Assembly (NCBI GenBank): GCA_022448005.1
Contig: JAKUTK010000037.1
Coordinates: 1 to 49,580 of the forward strand
Origin: Pseudomonas sp.
GTDB taxonomy: Bacteria; Pseudomonadota; Gammaproteobacteria; Pseudomonadales; Pseudomonadaceae
Direction of reading: 5' to 3'
DNA length: 49,580 bases
Shown in pieces: positions 26,515 through 36,500 of this stretch. The notes under the pieces are model-generated. The model did not search any database, was not told where the DNA came from, and worked only from the letters and a program-made list of their open reading frames with translations. The translations under genes and the position numbers were made by a program. How positions within the stretch are numbered: the stretch's first letter is position 1; the number at the start of each line of letters is the position of its first letter.

Positions 26515-28023
26515 ATGTCATTAATTTCGAGCCTGCCTGCACCAGCCAACCGGAGCCGCGCGACCTGTCAGTTGCTGTCCCGCCTCGCCGCTGCCGCGCT
26601 GACGCTGCCACTAGTGATTCCGGCCTTCGCCGAAACGGTCAATCAGACCTTACCAAGCCGCGTGGTACAGGCACTCAAGACAAACAAGATTGAAACCAGC
26701 GCTCTTTCCGTGGTCATGCTGCCACTCAACGCCGCCGGATCACCCACCTTTGTTAATGCGGACGTCTCGGTCAACCCCGCTTCGACCATGAAGCTGGTCA
26801 CGACGTACGCCGCGCTGGAACTGCTCGGGCCCAACCATCAGTGGAAAACAGAATTTTATGCTGACGGCCTGATTGAGAACGGCACGCTGAACGGCAACCT
26901 TTACCTCAAGGGCGGCGGTGATCCGAAGCTCAACATGGAAAAGCTCTGGCTGTTGCTGCGGGACCTGCGGGCCAATGGCGTTGAGACCGTGAAGGGTGAT
27001 CTTGTCCTCGACCGCAGCCATTTCGTGCAACCCACGCTGCCGGTATTCGACGACGACGGCAATGACAAGAACAAGCCTTTCCTGGTCGGGCCGGATGCCT
27101 TGTTGGTCAACCTCAAGGCACTTCGTTTCATTGCCCGCAACGATGGCGGGAACGTGAAGGTTCTGGTTGAACCGCCAATCGCCACAGTTCAGATCGACAA
27201 TCGCATCCAGGCGTTACCCAAAGCAAAATGCCCGGGATGGCCTGACATCCGCTACAACCCGATCGACAACGGTAAAGGGGTGACTGTAGTGGTCACTGGC
27301 AAGCTCCCGGCTGGATGCAGCGGACAAACCTACCTTTCAGTATTGGACCATCAGCGCTACGCCGCCGGTGCCGTTCGCGCGATCTGGAAAGAGCTTGGCG
27401 GCACCATTCTCGGTGAGGATCGAGTAGCACCGGTGGCCGCTGAAGCCAAGATGATCGCGCGAGCTTATTCGCCAGATCTGGTTGAGATCATTCGCGACAT
27501 CAACAAGTACAGCAACAACACCATGGCACGACAGTTGTTTCTGAGCTTGGGTGCTGAGTTTCGTAACGAAGCGGATGCAGATGACTCCATGGCCGCACAG
27601 CGTGTGATCCGCCAGTGGCTGGCAAAAAAGGGTTTGATTTCGCCACACCTGGTCATCGAGAACGGATCTGGCCTGTCGCGGGCCGAACGCGTCAGCGCGC
27701 GCGAGCTGGCCAGCTTGCTACAAGCGGCCTGGAAAAGCCCATACGCCGCAGAGTTCATTTCATCGATGCCCTTGGCCGCAGTGGACGGCACCATGCGCAA
27801 GCGCTTACGCAATACCGGGGTTGCTGGCAAAGCGCACGTCAAGACCGGAACGCTGAACACGGTGCGTGCGATCGCAGGGTATAGCCGCGACAACGACGGC
27901 AATACCTGGGCCGTCGTCGCGATACTCAATCATCCTCGTCCGTGGGGCGCTTCCTCTGTGCTGGACCAGGTGTTGGTCAGTCTTTACAACCGTCCCGGCA
28001 ATGAAAATACCGCGCAGCGTTAG
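26515..28023 (+). CDS. dacB: Serine-type D-Ala-D-Ala carboxypeptidase/endopeptidase (PBP4 family)
   Basis: 502 residues, signal peptide through about residue 39 (PLVIPAFAE). The three penicillin-binding motifs are complete: SxxK as Ser90-T-M-Lys93 (VNPASTMKLVTTYAALE), SxN as Ser333-N-Asn335 (NKYSNNTMARQLFL), and KTG at 443-445 (AHVKTGTLNTVRAIAGY). Length and order fit S13 PBP4, a periplasmic enzyme that trims and cleaves peptide crosslinks in peptidoglycan. In Pseudomonas, loss of PBP4 triggers AmpR-dependent beta-lactamase induction. Monocistronic; RBS AGGGAA upstream of ATG 26515. Confidence 0.96.
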   Translation: MSLISSLPAPANRSRATCQLLSRLAAAALTLPLVIPAFAETVNQTLPSRVVQALKTNKIETSALSVVMLPLNAAGSPTFVNADVSVNPASTMKLVTTYAALELLGPNHQWKTEFYADGLIENGTLNGNLYLKGGGDPKLNMEKLWLLLRDLRANGVETVKGDLVLDRSHFVQPTLPVFDDDGNDKNKPFLVGPDALLVNLKALRFIARNDGGNVKVLVEPPIATVQIDNRIQALPKAKCPGWPDIRYNPIDNGKGVTVVVTGKLPAGCSGQTYLSVLDHQRYAAGAVRAIWKELGGTILGEDRVAPVAAEAKMIARAYSPDLVEIIRDINKYSNNTMARQLFLSLGAEFRNEADADDSMAAQRVIRQWLAKKGLISPHLVIENGSGLSRAERVSARELASLLQAAWKSPYAAEFISSMPLAAVDGTMRKRLRNTGVAGKAHVKTGTLNTVRAIAGYSRDNDGNTWAVVAILNHPRPWGASSVLDQVLVSLYNRPGNENTAQR

Positions 28024-28162
28024 TCCACTCAGTGCCGCCGTCGCGACATCACGCCGGCACTGAATTTAAACAGCAACGCTGGATCACTGACGCAGCGAAT
28101 CAGCTGCGTGATGCCGATGCCGATGCCTGTGGATACCGAAACGCGGCACCTTCCCTAACAGA

Positions 28163-30343
28163 TCAGCGCGCTTGGAGTCTCCAGGCGCGGTGAATCTTGC
28201 TGTTTCGGCGGAAATCCTCATCCAGCGTGGCGCCGGTAATTTCCTCCACGGCGTAGCGCTCGGCAACCCCCGAATCAAGGACGAATTTGCGAAAGTTGTT
28301 CGAAAAATACAGCGTGCCGCCAGCGGCCAGTCTCGCCATCGCCAGGTCGAGCAACGCGACATGATCACGCTGGACATCGAACACCCCTTCCATGCGCTTC
28401 GAGTTGGAGAACGTCGGCGGGTCGATAAAGATGAGATCGTATTCGCCACGGTCCTCCTCCAACCACGCAATGACATCGGCCTGCTCCAAACGCTGCCGCT
28501 CCGACAGGCCATTGAGCGCCAGATTGCGCCGCGCCCAATCCAGATAGGTTTTTGACAGGTCAATACTCGTCGTGCTGCGAGCGCCGCCTTTAGCCGCGTG
28601 AACCGTCGCGGTGGCGGTGTAGCAATACAGGTTCAAGAAGCGCTTGCCTGCCGCCTCGCGCGCAATGCGCTGGCGCATCGGCCGGTGGTCGAGAAACAGC
28701 CCGGTATCGAGGTAATCGGTGAGATTCACCAACAGCTTGACGTCGCCCTCTGTGACCTCAACAAAAATGCCTTGAGTGGCTTGGCGCTCGTACTGCCGCG
28801 TTCCGCTCTGGCGCTCACGACGCTTGACCACCACCCGGTCCTGGGGAATACCCAAAGCTTGCGGGATAGCGCCTAGGGCGTCGTAGAGGCGTGCCTGGGC
28901 TTTCTCGGGATCGATCGAGCGCGGTGGCGCGTACTCCTGCACATGCACCCAGTCGCCGTAGAGATCAATGGCCAAGGCATATTCCGGCATGTCCGCATCG
29001 TACAAGCGATAGCATTGAATGCCTTGCTTGCGCGCCCACTTGCCCAGCGCCTTCAGATTTTTCTGCAGCCGGTTGGCGAACATCTGCCCGCCCTCACTGA
29101 GGCGCGCCAACTCCGCTACGGGTTTCTCTTCGCTCTTGCTTTCAGCGGTGGCCGCTCGCTGACCAGTGACGAACTGATCCAGCTCGACCTTGATCAACAA
29201 CAGCTTGCAAGGCAGAGCCCCGTTCCAGAAAGCGTATTGCTTGTGGCTACGGATGCCCATGCGCTTGCCCAGATCCGGGGCTGACGTCAGCACCGCAGCC
29301 TCCCAGCCGAGACAGGCCTGGCGTAGTCGCTCGCCAAGGTTCTGATACAAGTAGACCAGACTCGCCTCATCGCCCAGGCGCTCGCCATACGGTGGGTTGC
29401 AGATGACTAAGCCCTTCTGATGTTGATCCGGTCTAGGCTCGAACGTCGCTACATCGCCTTGGTAAACACGGATCCAGCTCGCCAGTCCAGCGCGCTCGAT
29501 GTTGTTCTTTGCCGGCTGGATCAGGCGCGGGTCCGCCTCGTAACCTCGAATCCACAGCGGCGGTCGGGCCATGCCCGCCTCGGCACGCGCCTGGGCTTCG
29601 GCGTGCAGGCGACTCCACAGAGCAGGCACATGGCCGAGCCAGGCACTGAACCCCCAGCGCTCACGGCGAAGATTAGGGGCGATGTCCGCCGCCATCATCG
29701 CGCCTTCGACCAAGAAGGTGCCGACGCCACACATTGGGTCGGTCAGAGCGCCGCCAGCAGCAGCGATGCGAGGCCAACCCGCACGGATCAGTACGGCCGC
29801 AGCAAGGTTCTCCTTGAGCGGAGCCGCACCCTGCTGAAGACGGTAGCCACGCTGGTGCAGGCTATGCCCGGACAGGTCCAGGGACAGCACTGCCTGCCCC
29901 CGATCAAGACGCAGGTGGATGCGCAGGTCCGGGTTCAGCTTGTCGACACTGGGGCGCTCGCCGCTTGCCGTGCGGAGCCGATCAACAATGGCATCCTTGA
30001 CTTTCAGAGCCCCGAAGTGAGTGTTGTCGATCCCGGAGCCATGGCCGCTGAACTCGACCGCCAGGCTGCCTGTTGCTGCGAGATGCTCCGCCCAGTCGAC
30101 CTGATGCACTCCCTCGTAGAGGGTTTCGGCATTCACTGTGGCGAAGCGCTCGACGACCAGCAGTACTCGGTTGGCCAGCCGAGACCAGAGGCACAACCTA
30201 TAGGCAACCTCCATGCTGGCAAAGCCGCGAATCGCGGCGGTCTGCTCACGCGCCTCCTCGAGCCCGAGCTCCTTGGCTTCTTCGAGCAACAGGCCCTCGA
30301 GCCCTTTTGGGCAGGTGAGGATAAGTTCGTGGCGATCAGTCAT
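28163..30343 (-). CDS. rlmL: Bifunctional 23S rRNA guanine methyltransferase RlmKL
   Basis: 726 residues from ATG 30343 (a longer in-frame start at 30499 would add 52 non-conserved residues). The N-terminal THUMP domain (MTDRHELILTCPKGLEGLLL and GSLAVEFSGHGSGIDNTHFG) is followed by the RlmL methyltransferase with NPPYGER near residue 315, then the RlmK half with FIDPPTFSNSKRM near residue 640 and CYTATATVHAAKGGA. RlmL makes m2G2445 and RlmK makes m7G2069 in 23S rRNA; gamma-proteobacteria have them fused as here. It is divergent from rmf. Confidence 0.96.
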   Translation of the reverse strand: MTDRHELILTCPKGLEGLLLEEAKELGLEEAREQTAAIRGFASMEVAYRLCLWSRLANRVLLVVERFATVNAETLYEGVHQVDWAEHLAATGSLAVEFSGHGSGIDNTHFGALKVKDAIVDRLRTASGERPSVDKLNPDLRIHLRLDRGQAVLSLDLSGHSLHQRGYRLQQGAAPLKENLAAAVLIRAGWPRIAAAGGALTDPMCGVGTFLVEGAMMAADIAPNLRRERWGFSAWLGHVPALWSRLHAEAQARAEAGMARPPLWIRGYEADPRLIQPAKNNIERAGLASWIRVYQGDVATFEPRPDQHQKGLVICNPPYGERLGDEASLVYLYQNLGERLRQACLGWEAAVLTSAPDLGKRMGIRSHKQYAFWNGALPCKLLLIKVELDQFVTGQRAATAESKSEEKPVAELARLSEGGQMFANRLQKNLKALGKWARKQGIQCYRLYDADMPEYALAIDLYGDWVHVQEYAPPRSIDPEKAQARLYDALGAIPQALGIPQDRVVVKRRERQSGTRQYERQATQGIFVEVTEGDVKLLVNLTDYLDTGLFLDHRPMRQRIAREAAGKRFLNLYCYTATATVHAAKGGARSTTSIDLSKTYLDWARRNLALNGLSERQRLEQADVIAWLEEDRGEYDLIFIDPPTFSNSKRMEGVFDVQRDHVALLDLAMARLAAGGTLYFSNNFRKFVLDSGVAERYAVEEITGATLDEDFRRNSKIHRAWRLQAR

Positions 30344-30695
30344 GGCATGTCCAGTCAATTTGTTCGATCCGGTTGAGCACTCTCCCAGATCTCGTGTCGA
30401 TGTTCGGGCGGTTTGCGGCTGTCTTTCGTCGCGAAGCAGACGCTGCGGTACCACTTTGGCAGTGCGGGGAGCGCTCCCTGCCTGCCTTATGGGCGGCACC
30501 GCGGTTTGGTGACTTACTTATTACAAAACGATCATTCCCGCTTGGCAGTCATTGGGTTAGAACTCGACTCAGTCCGGCATCGCAACGATGCCGGAAGAAC
30601 CCGCCACGCCGGCAGCGGGCTTCACTGGCAGTCTATCTGCCGACCTCGCCATGAGGACAACGGAAACACCAGTCAACCACTGAGGGCAATACCCA
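30344..30695. other. Divergent intergenic region, rlmKL / rmf
   Basis: About 350 bp with no supported ORF. It must hold the promoters for rlmKL (leftward) and rmf (rightward). The prominent element is a 10-bp stem-loop at 30573-30595, listed separately. Confidence 0.5.
30573..30595 (+). promoter_or_regulatory. Stem-loop in the rmf leader
   Basis: TCCGGCATCG (30573-30582) pairs perfectly with CGATGCCGGA (30586-30595) around a CAA loop, about 100 bp before the rmf start. No T-run follows, so it is more likely an mRNA-stability or regulatory hairpin than a terminator. Confidence 0.6.
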
Positions 30696-30911
30696 ATGAG
30701 AAGACTCAAGCGTGATCCGATGGAACGAGCATTTCTACGCGGTTATCAGCATGGCATACACGGTAAATCTCGCGATCTCTGTCCTTTTTCTCATCCCGAG
30801 GTACGCCAAGCCTGGATTAACGGCTGGCGGGAGGGTCGCGGCGACAACTGGGACGGTCTGACCGGCGCAGCCGGCATTCATCGATTGAACGAACTTCACG
30901 CGGTCGGCTGA
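30696..30911 (+). CDS. rmf: Ribosome modulation factor
   Basis: 71 residues. MRRLKRDPMERAFLRGYQHG followed by GKSRDLCPFSHPEVRQAWIN and GWREGRGDNWDG is the RMF family (E. coli RMF is 55 residues; pseudomonad forms are longer). RMF dimerises 70S ribosomes to inactive 100S particles in stationary phase. It sits divergent from rlmKL and upstream of pyrD, the order known from P. aeruginosa. Confidence 0.97.
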   Translation: MRRLKRDPMERAFLRGYQHGIHGKSRDLCPFSHPEVRQAWINGWREGRGDNWDGLTGAAGIHRLNELHAVG

Positions 30912-30967
30912 CACAATCACACCGACTTCGACTAGCACGCCCCATCCGGGCGGCGGGCTTGAAGCCC

Positions 30968-30988
30968 GGGGCTCCCATCGGGAGCCCC
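30968..30988. terminator. Hairpin between convergent rmf and pyrD
   Basis: GGGGCTCCC (30968-30976) pairs with GGGAGCCCC (30980-30988), loop ATC. It lies between convergent genes and lacks a T-run on either strand, so it may end transcription only with Rho or by blocking collision. Confidence 0.6.
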
Positions 30989-31001
30989 ACCGCAGCACAG
31001 A

Positions 31002-32042
31002 TTAACGATTCGCACCCTTCTGAGATTGCAGCGCAGCGATGGCGTCCACCGCCTCGCGAATCAGCGCTGGCCCCTTGTAGATGAACCCCGTGTAGAGCTG
31101 CACAAGACTTGCGCCGGCTTCGATCTTCTCTGCCGCATGCTGCCCTTGCGTGATACCACCGACGGCAATGATAGGCAGGCGGCCCGCCAGGGTTTGTGCC
31201 AACACACGGACGGTATGGGTGCTCTTTTCACGAACAGGGGCCCCGGAAAGCCCGCCCGCTTCGTCGGCGTGCGCAAGACCCGCCACGCCTTCACGGCCAA
31301 GCGTTGTGTTGGTCGCAATGATTGCATCCATGCCGGCCTGGAATACCGCTTCGGCAACCACTCGGGTTTCCTCGTCGGTCATGTCGGGTGCGATCTTGAT
31401 GGCCAGCGGAACACGCTTTCCATGGAGCACTTCGAGGTCTTCGCGGCGCTGGCCAAGCGCATCGAGCAGTTGCTTGAGCGAGTCCCCGAACTGCAGGCTA
31501 CGCAGCCCCGGTGTATTGGGCGAACTGACGTTCACTGTGACATAGCTCGCCTGGTGATAGACCTTGTCCAGGCACAGCAAGTAATCATCCTGAGCGCGCT
31601 CGACCGGGGTGTCGAAGTTCTTGCCGATGTTGATGCCCAAGATGCCCTTGAAACGAGCCGCGTCGACCCTTTCCAGCAGCGCGTCGACGCCATGATTGTT
31701 GAAGCCCATACGGTTGATAATAGCTTCGGCCTCGGGCAACCGAAAAATACGCGGTTTGGGATTTCCTGGTTGTGGCCTCGGCGTGACAGTACCCACCTCG
31801 ACAAATCCAAATCCCAGCTGCGACATTCCGCAGATCGCCTCGCCGTTTTTGTCCAGCCCCGCCGCCAGCCCAACAGGGTTCGGGAAATCCAACCCCATCA
31901 CCCGCACCGGCAAGCTCGCCGGAGACTTATTCAACATGGTGTTAAGGCCTAGACGGCCGCCTGCGCCAATAAGATCGAGCGACAGCTCATGAGACGTCTC
32001 GGGCGTAAACTTGAAAAGTAGCTGGCGGGCCAGGTTATACAT
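31002..32042 (-). CDS. pyrD: Dihydroorotate dehydrogenase, quinone-dependent (class 2)
   Basis: 346 residues from ATG 32042; an earlier in-frame start at 32093 adds a non-conserved 17-residue lead. The class 2 features are present: the N-terminal amphipathic helices for membrane and quinone contact ([20 protein letters not shown]), [20 protein letters not shown], and the active-site loop [15 protein letters not shown] with the catalytic Ser near residue 174. The FMN phosphate site is [20 protein letters not shown]. It oxidises dihydroorotate to orotate in pyrimidine synthesis at the inner membrane, passing electrons to quinone. Confidence 0.97.
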   Translation of the reverse strand: MYNLARQLLFKFTPETSHELSLDLIGAGGRLGLNTMLNKSPASLPVRVMGLDFPNPVGLAAGLDKNGEAICGMSQLGFGFVEVGTVTPRPQPGNPKPRIFRLPEAEAIINRMGFNNHGVDALLERVDAARFKGILGINIGKNFDTPVERAQDDYLLCLDKVYHQASYVTVNVSSPNTPGLRSLQFGDSLKQLLDALGQRREDLEVLHGKRVPLAIKIAPDMTDEETRVVAEAVFQAGMDAIIATNTTLGREGVAGLAHADEAGGLSGAPVREKSTHTVRVLAQTLAGRLPIIAVGGITQGQHAAEKIEAGASLVQLYTGFIYKGPALIREAVDAIAALQSQKGANR

Positions 32043-32149
32043 ACGCAGCCTAGATCCTGGAAAGTGTGGCGCGAGAGTATAGCAGGCGGGCATTGCGCGC
32101 AGCGGGCTACAACGTAGCGCCCGTGATCGAATCGCTCGACGAAGCGCGC

Positions 32150-32371
32150 CTAATCAACCCGTCGCAAGCGAATCAGTTTGCCTTCAGGCGCAAACTCCAT
32201 CTCGAATGAACCAAACACGCCGGCCGTTGTCAGAAAGGGTCGCAGGTGATGTGCCGGTAAGCTGACGCTCGTCCCTTCCCGGCTTTTGATCAGGATACGA
32301 TTGGCGCGCCCCTGATAGACCGCCAGCAGTTTTTCGGCGGGCAGTGCAATATCCAGCAAGAGGCTTGGCAT
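32150..32371 (-). CDS. DUF2835-family protein
   Basis: 73 residues from ATG 32371 (GGGAG upstream). [20 protein letters not shown] followed by [20 protein letters not shown] and [20 protein letters not shown] matches the small DUF2835 family, of unknown function. An in-frame extension to 32509 is non-conserved. It lies upstream of pyrD in the same orientation, with about 108 bp between. Confidence 0.88.
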   Translation of the reverse strand: MPSLLLDIALPAEKLLAVYQGRANRILIKSREGTSVSLPAHHLRPFLTTAGVFGSFEMEFAPEGKLIRLRRVD

Positions 32372-32524
32372 GGAGGCTCCCTCATTGATCAACGCAGCGA
32401 TGTTGCCATATCGGCTCTTGGACAGTGATCTGTCATTGAGCCGAGATCCCCAATTCGATAGACAAAAGCTCGGCAAATACGGTGCACAGGGCGCACGGCT
32501 CTGCCACACTTCGACCGTTGCCCT

Positions 32525-33463
32525 ATGCGTTCATCTTCCATGATGGGTCTGCCCGAGCCGATGCCGCCCGTGACTTCCCGAATCGTCAGATTTGCCCAAC
32601 GCCTTGGATTGACCGGCAAATCACCGCGCCAGATCGTTGAGCACGCCAGCCAGATCAGTTTGCCATTCGCTCCCCTCTCCGAGCCGGCACCAAGCATCTT
32701 CTGGAACGATGGCCCATGTCTTCAGCGATTTGTCGATTTACCGAGAAGCGCCCTTTCCGGCCCAATCCAGGAAGACAAGGCCAAGGCTCACGCTGCGTTG
32801 ACCCGACTCGTGCGCCAGGAACAAAGCGCCTACCCGGCGCTCGATTTGCGACAGGTCGACGGCCTCGGCGGGCAAAGCCCCGACGAAGCGACCTATCCGA
32901 CGTTCGAGGCGCTTGCCGCCACACCCGCCTGCCGTCAGCTACGGGTCATCAGTTACAAGGACTTCGTGCGGACCATCACCTCCGCATTGCCTGAATTCCA
33001 GACACAGGCCCCGATCGAGCTTCGCCAAGCCAGCTGGCTTGGCGAGCGGATTTACTGGAGCGGTGAGCACCATGCTGAAGCCTTCGCCAGCGCCATCGCC
33101 TATGCACGGTTGCGGGGGCTGGAGGTCAACCTATCGTGCGAACTCACAGATTACCGGCTTGATGCAGCCGGACTACAGGCACTCGACAGCGAATACCATG
33201 CCGTCACGATGCCGGCACAAGCTTGGAGCGATCGCGCCTTCATGGGGCTGCTGCTTGAGGCAAAGATTCCCTATGCTCGCTTGACGCTGCTGCGCAACGC
33301 GAATAACTCCGAGCTACTTCTGCTGGACAAGCGGCAACCTGCTGCGAATGCTTTAGGAAAAGGGCTCAAGCTCGCCGGCGCTCCGGACATGGTGCGCTAC
33401 TTGCGCGACCTGCCACAGATCACTCGGTTCCGCCTTGGCAACCGGGCTGTACAAGCCGACTGA
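32525..33463 (+). CDS. Conserved hypothetical protein (DUF6685-like, PA3052 position)
   Basis: 312 residues starting MRSSSMMGLPEPMPPVTSRI; a start at a later Met (6, 7 or 13) is also possible. No signal peptide, membrane segment or catalytic motif is obvious. Segments such as VDGLGGQSPDEATYPTFEAL and EHHAEAFASAIAYARLRGLE look well conserved. From the neighbourhood (rlmKL-rmf-pyrD-DUF2835, then this) it corresponds to PA3052, recently grouped as DUF6685. Function unknown. It is divergent from DUF2835. Confidence 0.75.
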   Translation: MRSSSMMGLPEPMPPVTSRIVRFAQRLGLTGKSPRQIVEHASQISLPFAPLSEPAPSIFWNDGPCLQRFVDLPRSALSGPIQEDKAKAHAALTRLVRQEQSAYPALDLRQVDGLGGQSPDEATYPTFEALAATPACRQLRVISYKDFVRTITSALPEFQTQAPIELRQASWLGERIYWSGEHHAEAFASAIAYARLRGLEVNLSCELTDYRLDAAGLQALDSEYHAVTMPAQAWSDRAFMGLLLEAKIPYARLTLLRNANNSELLLLDKRQPAANALGKGLKLAGAPDMVRYLRDLPQITRFRLGNRAVQAD

Positions 33464-33523
33464 TCCAGCAACGCCACTGCCACGAAGCTCGCGAGCCCCT
33501 GCCCAACACCGCCTCCATGACGC

Positions 33524-33556
33524 AAAAACGCCGATGCACAGACATCGGCGTTTCAT
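33524..33556. terminator. Bidirectional intrinsic terminator
   Basis: AAACGCCGATG (33526-33536) pairs with CATCGGCGTTT (33543-33553) around a 6-nt loop. A-rich and T-rich flanks allow it to serve the rightward hypothetical gene and the leftward glutamate dehydrogenase. Confidence 0.85.
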
Positions 33557-33597
33557 TTCGCGTAACAGCCGCCAGGAAACCCAGCGGCGTATCACAA

Positions 33598-36500
33598 CTA
33601 GCGTCTGGCGCTTTCCAACGCGAGGTCTTGCAGCTCGCGACCGGCGACAGCATACATGGCGTAATCCACGCTACTGGCACTGCGCAGTTCGACCAGCATT
33701 CGCCGCCAACGCTCGACCTGATATTCCCGCTGCTCCAACCATAGCTGAACGCGAGCATCGAGATCCTCAGGCGCGTCGCTCATCTGCAACACCGACACGG
33801 TGATAGCGCGCTGCTGACTGTCCAGATCATCGCGGAAGCCTTCCCTAGCCAGCGCTTGCCAATTGTTTTCCACCGGCAGACCGGTGACCTGCTGCAGGTA
33901 CCAGGGTAACTCCAGCGCACCGCCCACGGCGAAGTAAGCCGCTGCGACCTCAGCAGGTGGCTGCCCGGTTTCATCAGCGGCCTCCAGTATCGGCAACAGC
34001 GTGTACAGATGGTTGGTGCCCGCGACCATCCGGGCCAGCAACTCGGGCACACCTGCGTCGGTGTAGCGCTCGTAGCGCGCTTGCCAAAGCTCTCGAGTTC
34101 CGCCCTGCAGCAGCGCGTCGAGTTTCAAGCCGAGCGCTGCGACACGCGGCCCAAAATGCCCGACGTCACGTGCCGCATCCAGCTCACTGCGACGATTGCG
34201 CAGGAACCAGCGGGTCGCCCGCCGCCCCAGCCGCATCAGTTCATCCATGAGGTTGAGCTGCAGTTCAGCCGGAACCTTGTAGTCCAGCGCTTCGATCTGG
34301 CGGAACCAATGTGGCAGATGGAAGATGTCCCGCACGATTACGTAAGCGCCCGCCACGTTGGCGGCGCTCAGGCCGGTAGCCTCCCTGAGCCGCTGAACGA
34401 AGGTGATGCCCATGTTGTTGATCAGGTCATTGGCGATCTGAGTGCTGACGATCTCGCGCTTGAGACGGTGCTGCAGCATCGCCGGGCGATACTGCTCGGC
34501 TAGCAACTGCGGAAATGCGCTTTCCATTTCGCGTGCCAGGTAGGCGTCGTCCGGCACGCGCGATTGCAGCAGTGCTTCCTTCAGCTCGATCTTGCTGTAT
34601 GAAATCAGCACCGACAGCTCAGGCCGGGTCAAGCCCTTGCCCAGATTCGCGCGCTCAGCCAGCATTTCATCGCCAGGCAGGAACTCAAGCGCACGATCCA
34701 GAAGACCATCGGCTTCCAGGGAACTGATCAGTCGCTTGTACTCACTCCCGCCCTCATGAGCGCGATGCTCAGCCTGCGACAGCGCCTGGGTCTGCTTGTA
34801 ATTGTCGTGCAGCACCAATTCGGCCACGGCGTCGGTCATCTCGAACAGCAACTGGTCACGCTGCTTGCCGGTCATGTCCCCGGCACTGACGATCTCATTC
34901 AGCAGAATCTTGATGTTGACCTCATGGTCGGAGCAGTTCACCCCGCCAGCGTTGTCGATGAAGTCCGTGTTGGCGGCACCGCCATGCAAGCAGTATTCGA
35001 CGCGTCCCAGCTGAGTAATGCCCAGGTTGCCGCCTTCGCCGATGACCTTGGCTCGCAGCTCGTTGCCGTTGACCCGCAGGATGTCGTTGGCCTTGTCGCC
35101 CACGTCTGCATGAGTTTCCGCGGTGCTCTTCACATAGGTTCCGATGCCTCCGTTCCAGAGCAGATCCACCGGTGCCTTGAGCAACGCGTGGATGAGCTCG
35201 GCGGGGGTCAGCTGATCCGCTTCGATGTCGAAACGCGCCTTCATCTGCGGCGTGATCGCGATACGCTTGGCCGAGCGAGGGAACACGCCGCCTCCCGCGG
35301 AGATCAGCGATGCATCGTAGTCGGTCCAGGATGAGCGCGGCAGATCGAACAGGCGTTGGCGCTCGACAAAGCTGCGCGCAGCGTCCGGATCGGGATCGAT
35401 AAAAATGTGCAGATGGTTGAAGGCAGCCACCAGCTGCAAGGTTTCGGACATCAGCAAGCCATTGCCGAACACATCACCAGCCATGTCGCCGATGCCGATC
35501 ACGCTGACGTTGTCGCGCTGCACATCGATGCCACGCTCGCGGAAGTGCCGCTGCACTGAGACCCATGCGCCCTTGGCGGTGATACCCATTTTCTTGTGGT
35601 CATAGCCGGCGGAGCCACCGGACGCGAAGGCGTCGCCCAACCAGAAGTCGTACTCCGCAGCGATGCCGTTGGCGATGTCGGAGAAGGTTGCGGTGCCCTT
35701 GTCGGCCGCCACGACGAGATAGGGGTCGTCCTCGTCGTAGCGAAGCACGTTGGCCGGCGGTACGACGTTGCCGTCTTTGAGATTGTCAGTGATGTCCAGC
35801 AGGCCGCTGATGAAGATTCGATAGCAGGCAATGCCCTCGGCCAATACCTCGTCACGAGACCCATTGGTAGGCAGACGACGTGGCACGAAACCACCCTTGG
35901 CCCCTCCGGGCACGATGATCGCGTTCTTCACCTGCTGTGCCTTGACCAGGCCCAGCACCTCGGTGCGGTAGTCTTCTTCACGATCGGACCAGCGCAAGCC
36001 GCCGCGCGCGACCTTGCCGCCACGCAGATGGACGCCTTCGACGCGAGGTGAATAAACAAAGATCTCGAATTTCGGCGCCGGCCGTGGCATCTCGGGGATC
36101 GACCGCGGATCGAGCTTGAAGCTGAAGTAGCTCTTCGGCTTGCCGGCAGCGTCCATCTGATAAAAATTCGTCCGCAGCGTCGCTTTGATCAGGGCCAGGT
36201 AACGCCGAAGGATGCGGTCTTCATTGAGCACGGCCACGTCATCCAGCGCCGTGATGATCGCCTGCTCCAGCCGCGCCTGCTTGTCGGCAAGATCTTCTTC
36301 GCCGAGTTTGCGCGCCAGGTAGAAGCGCATCTTGAACAGCCGCACCAGCTCACGAGCGATGTCGGTGTGGTTGAGCAAAGCGCTGGCGATATAGCCCAGG
36401 TCGAAGCCCATGCGGATCTGCTTCAGGTAGCGGCCATAGGCGCGTAGCAACGCAACTTCGCGCCAGGTCAGCCCGGCGGTCAGGACAAGCCGGTTGAACG

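Noticed and set aside
29420..30376. 318-codon open frame antisense to rlmKL
   Set aside because: Shadow of a conserved methyltransferase; no start signal or recognisable domain.
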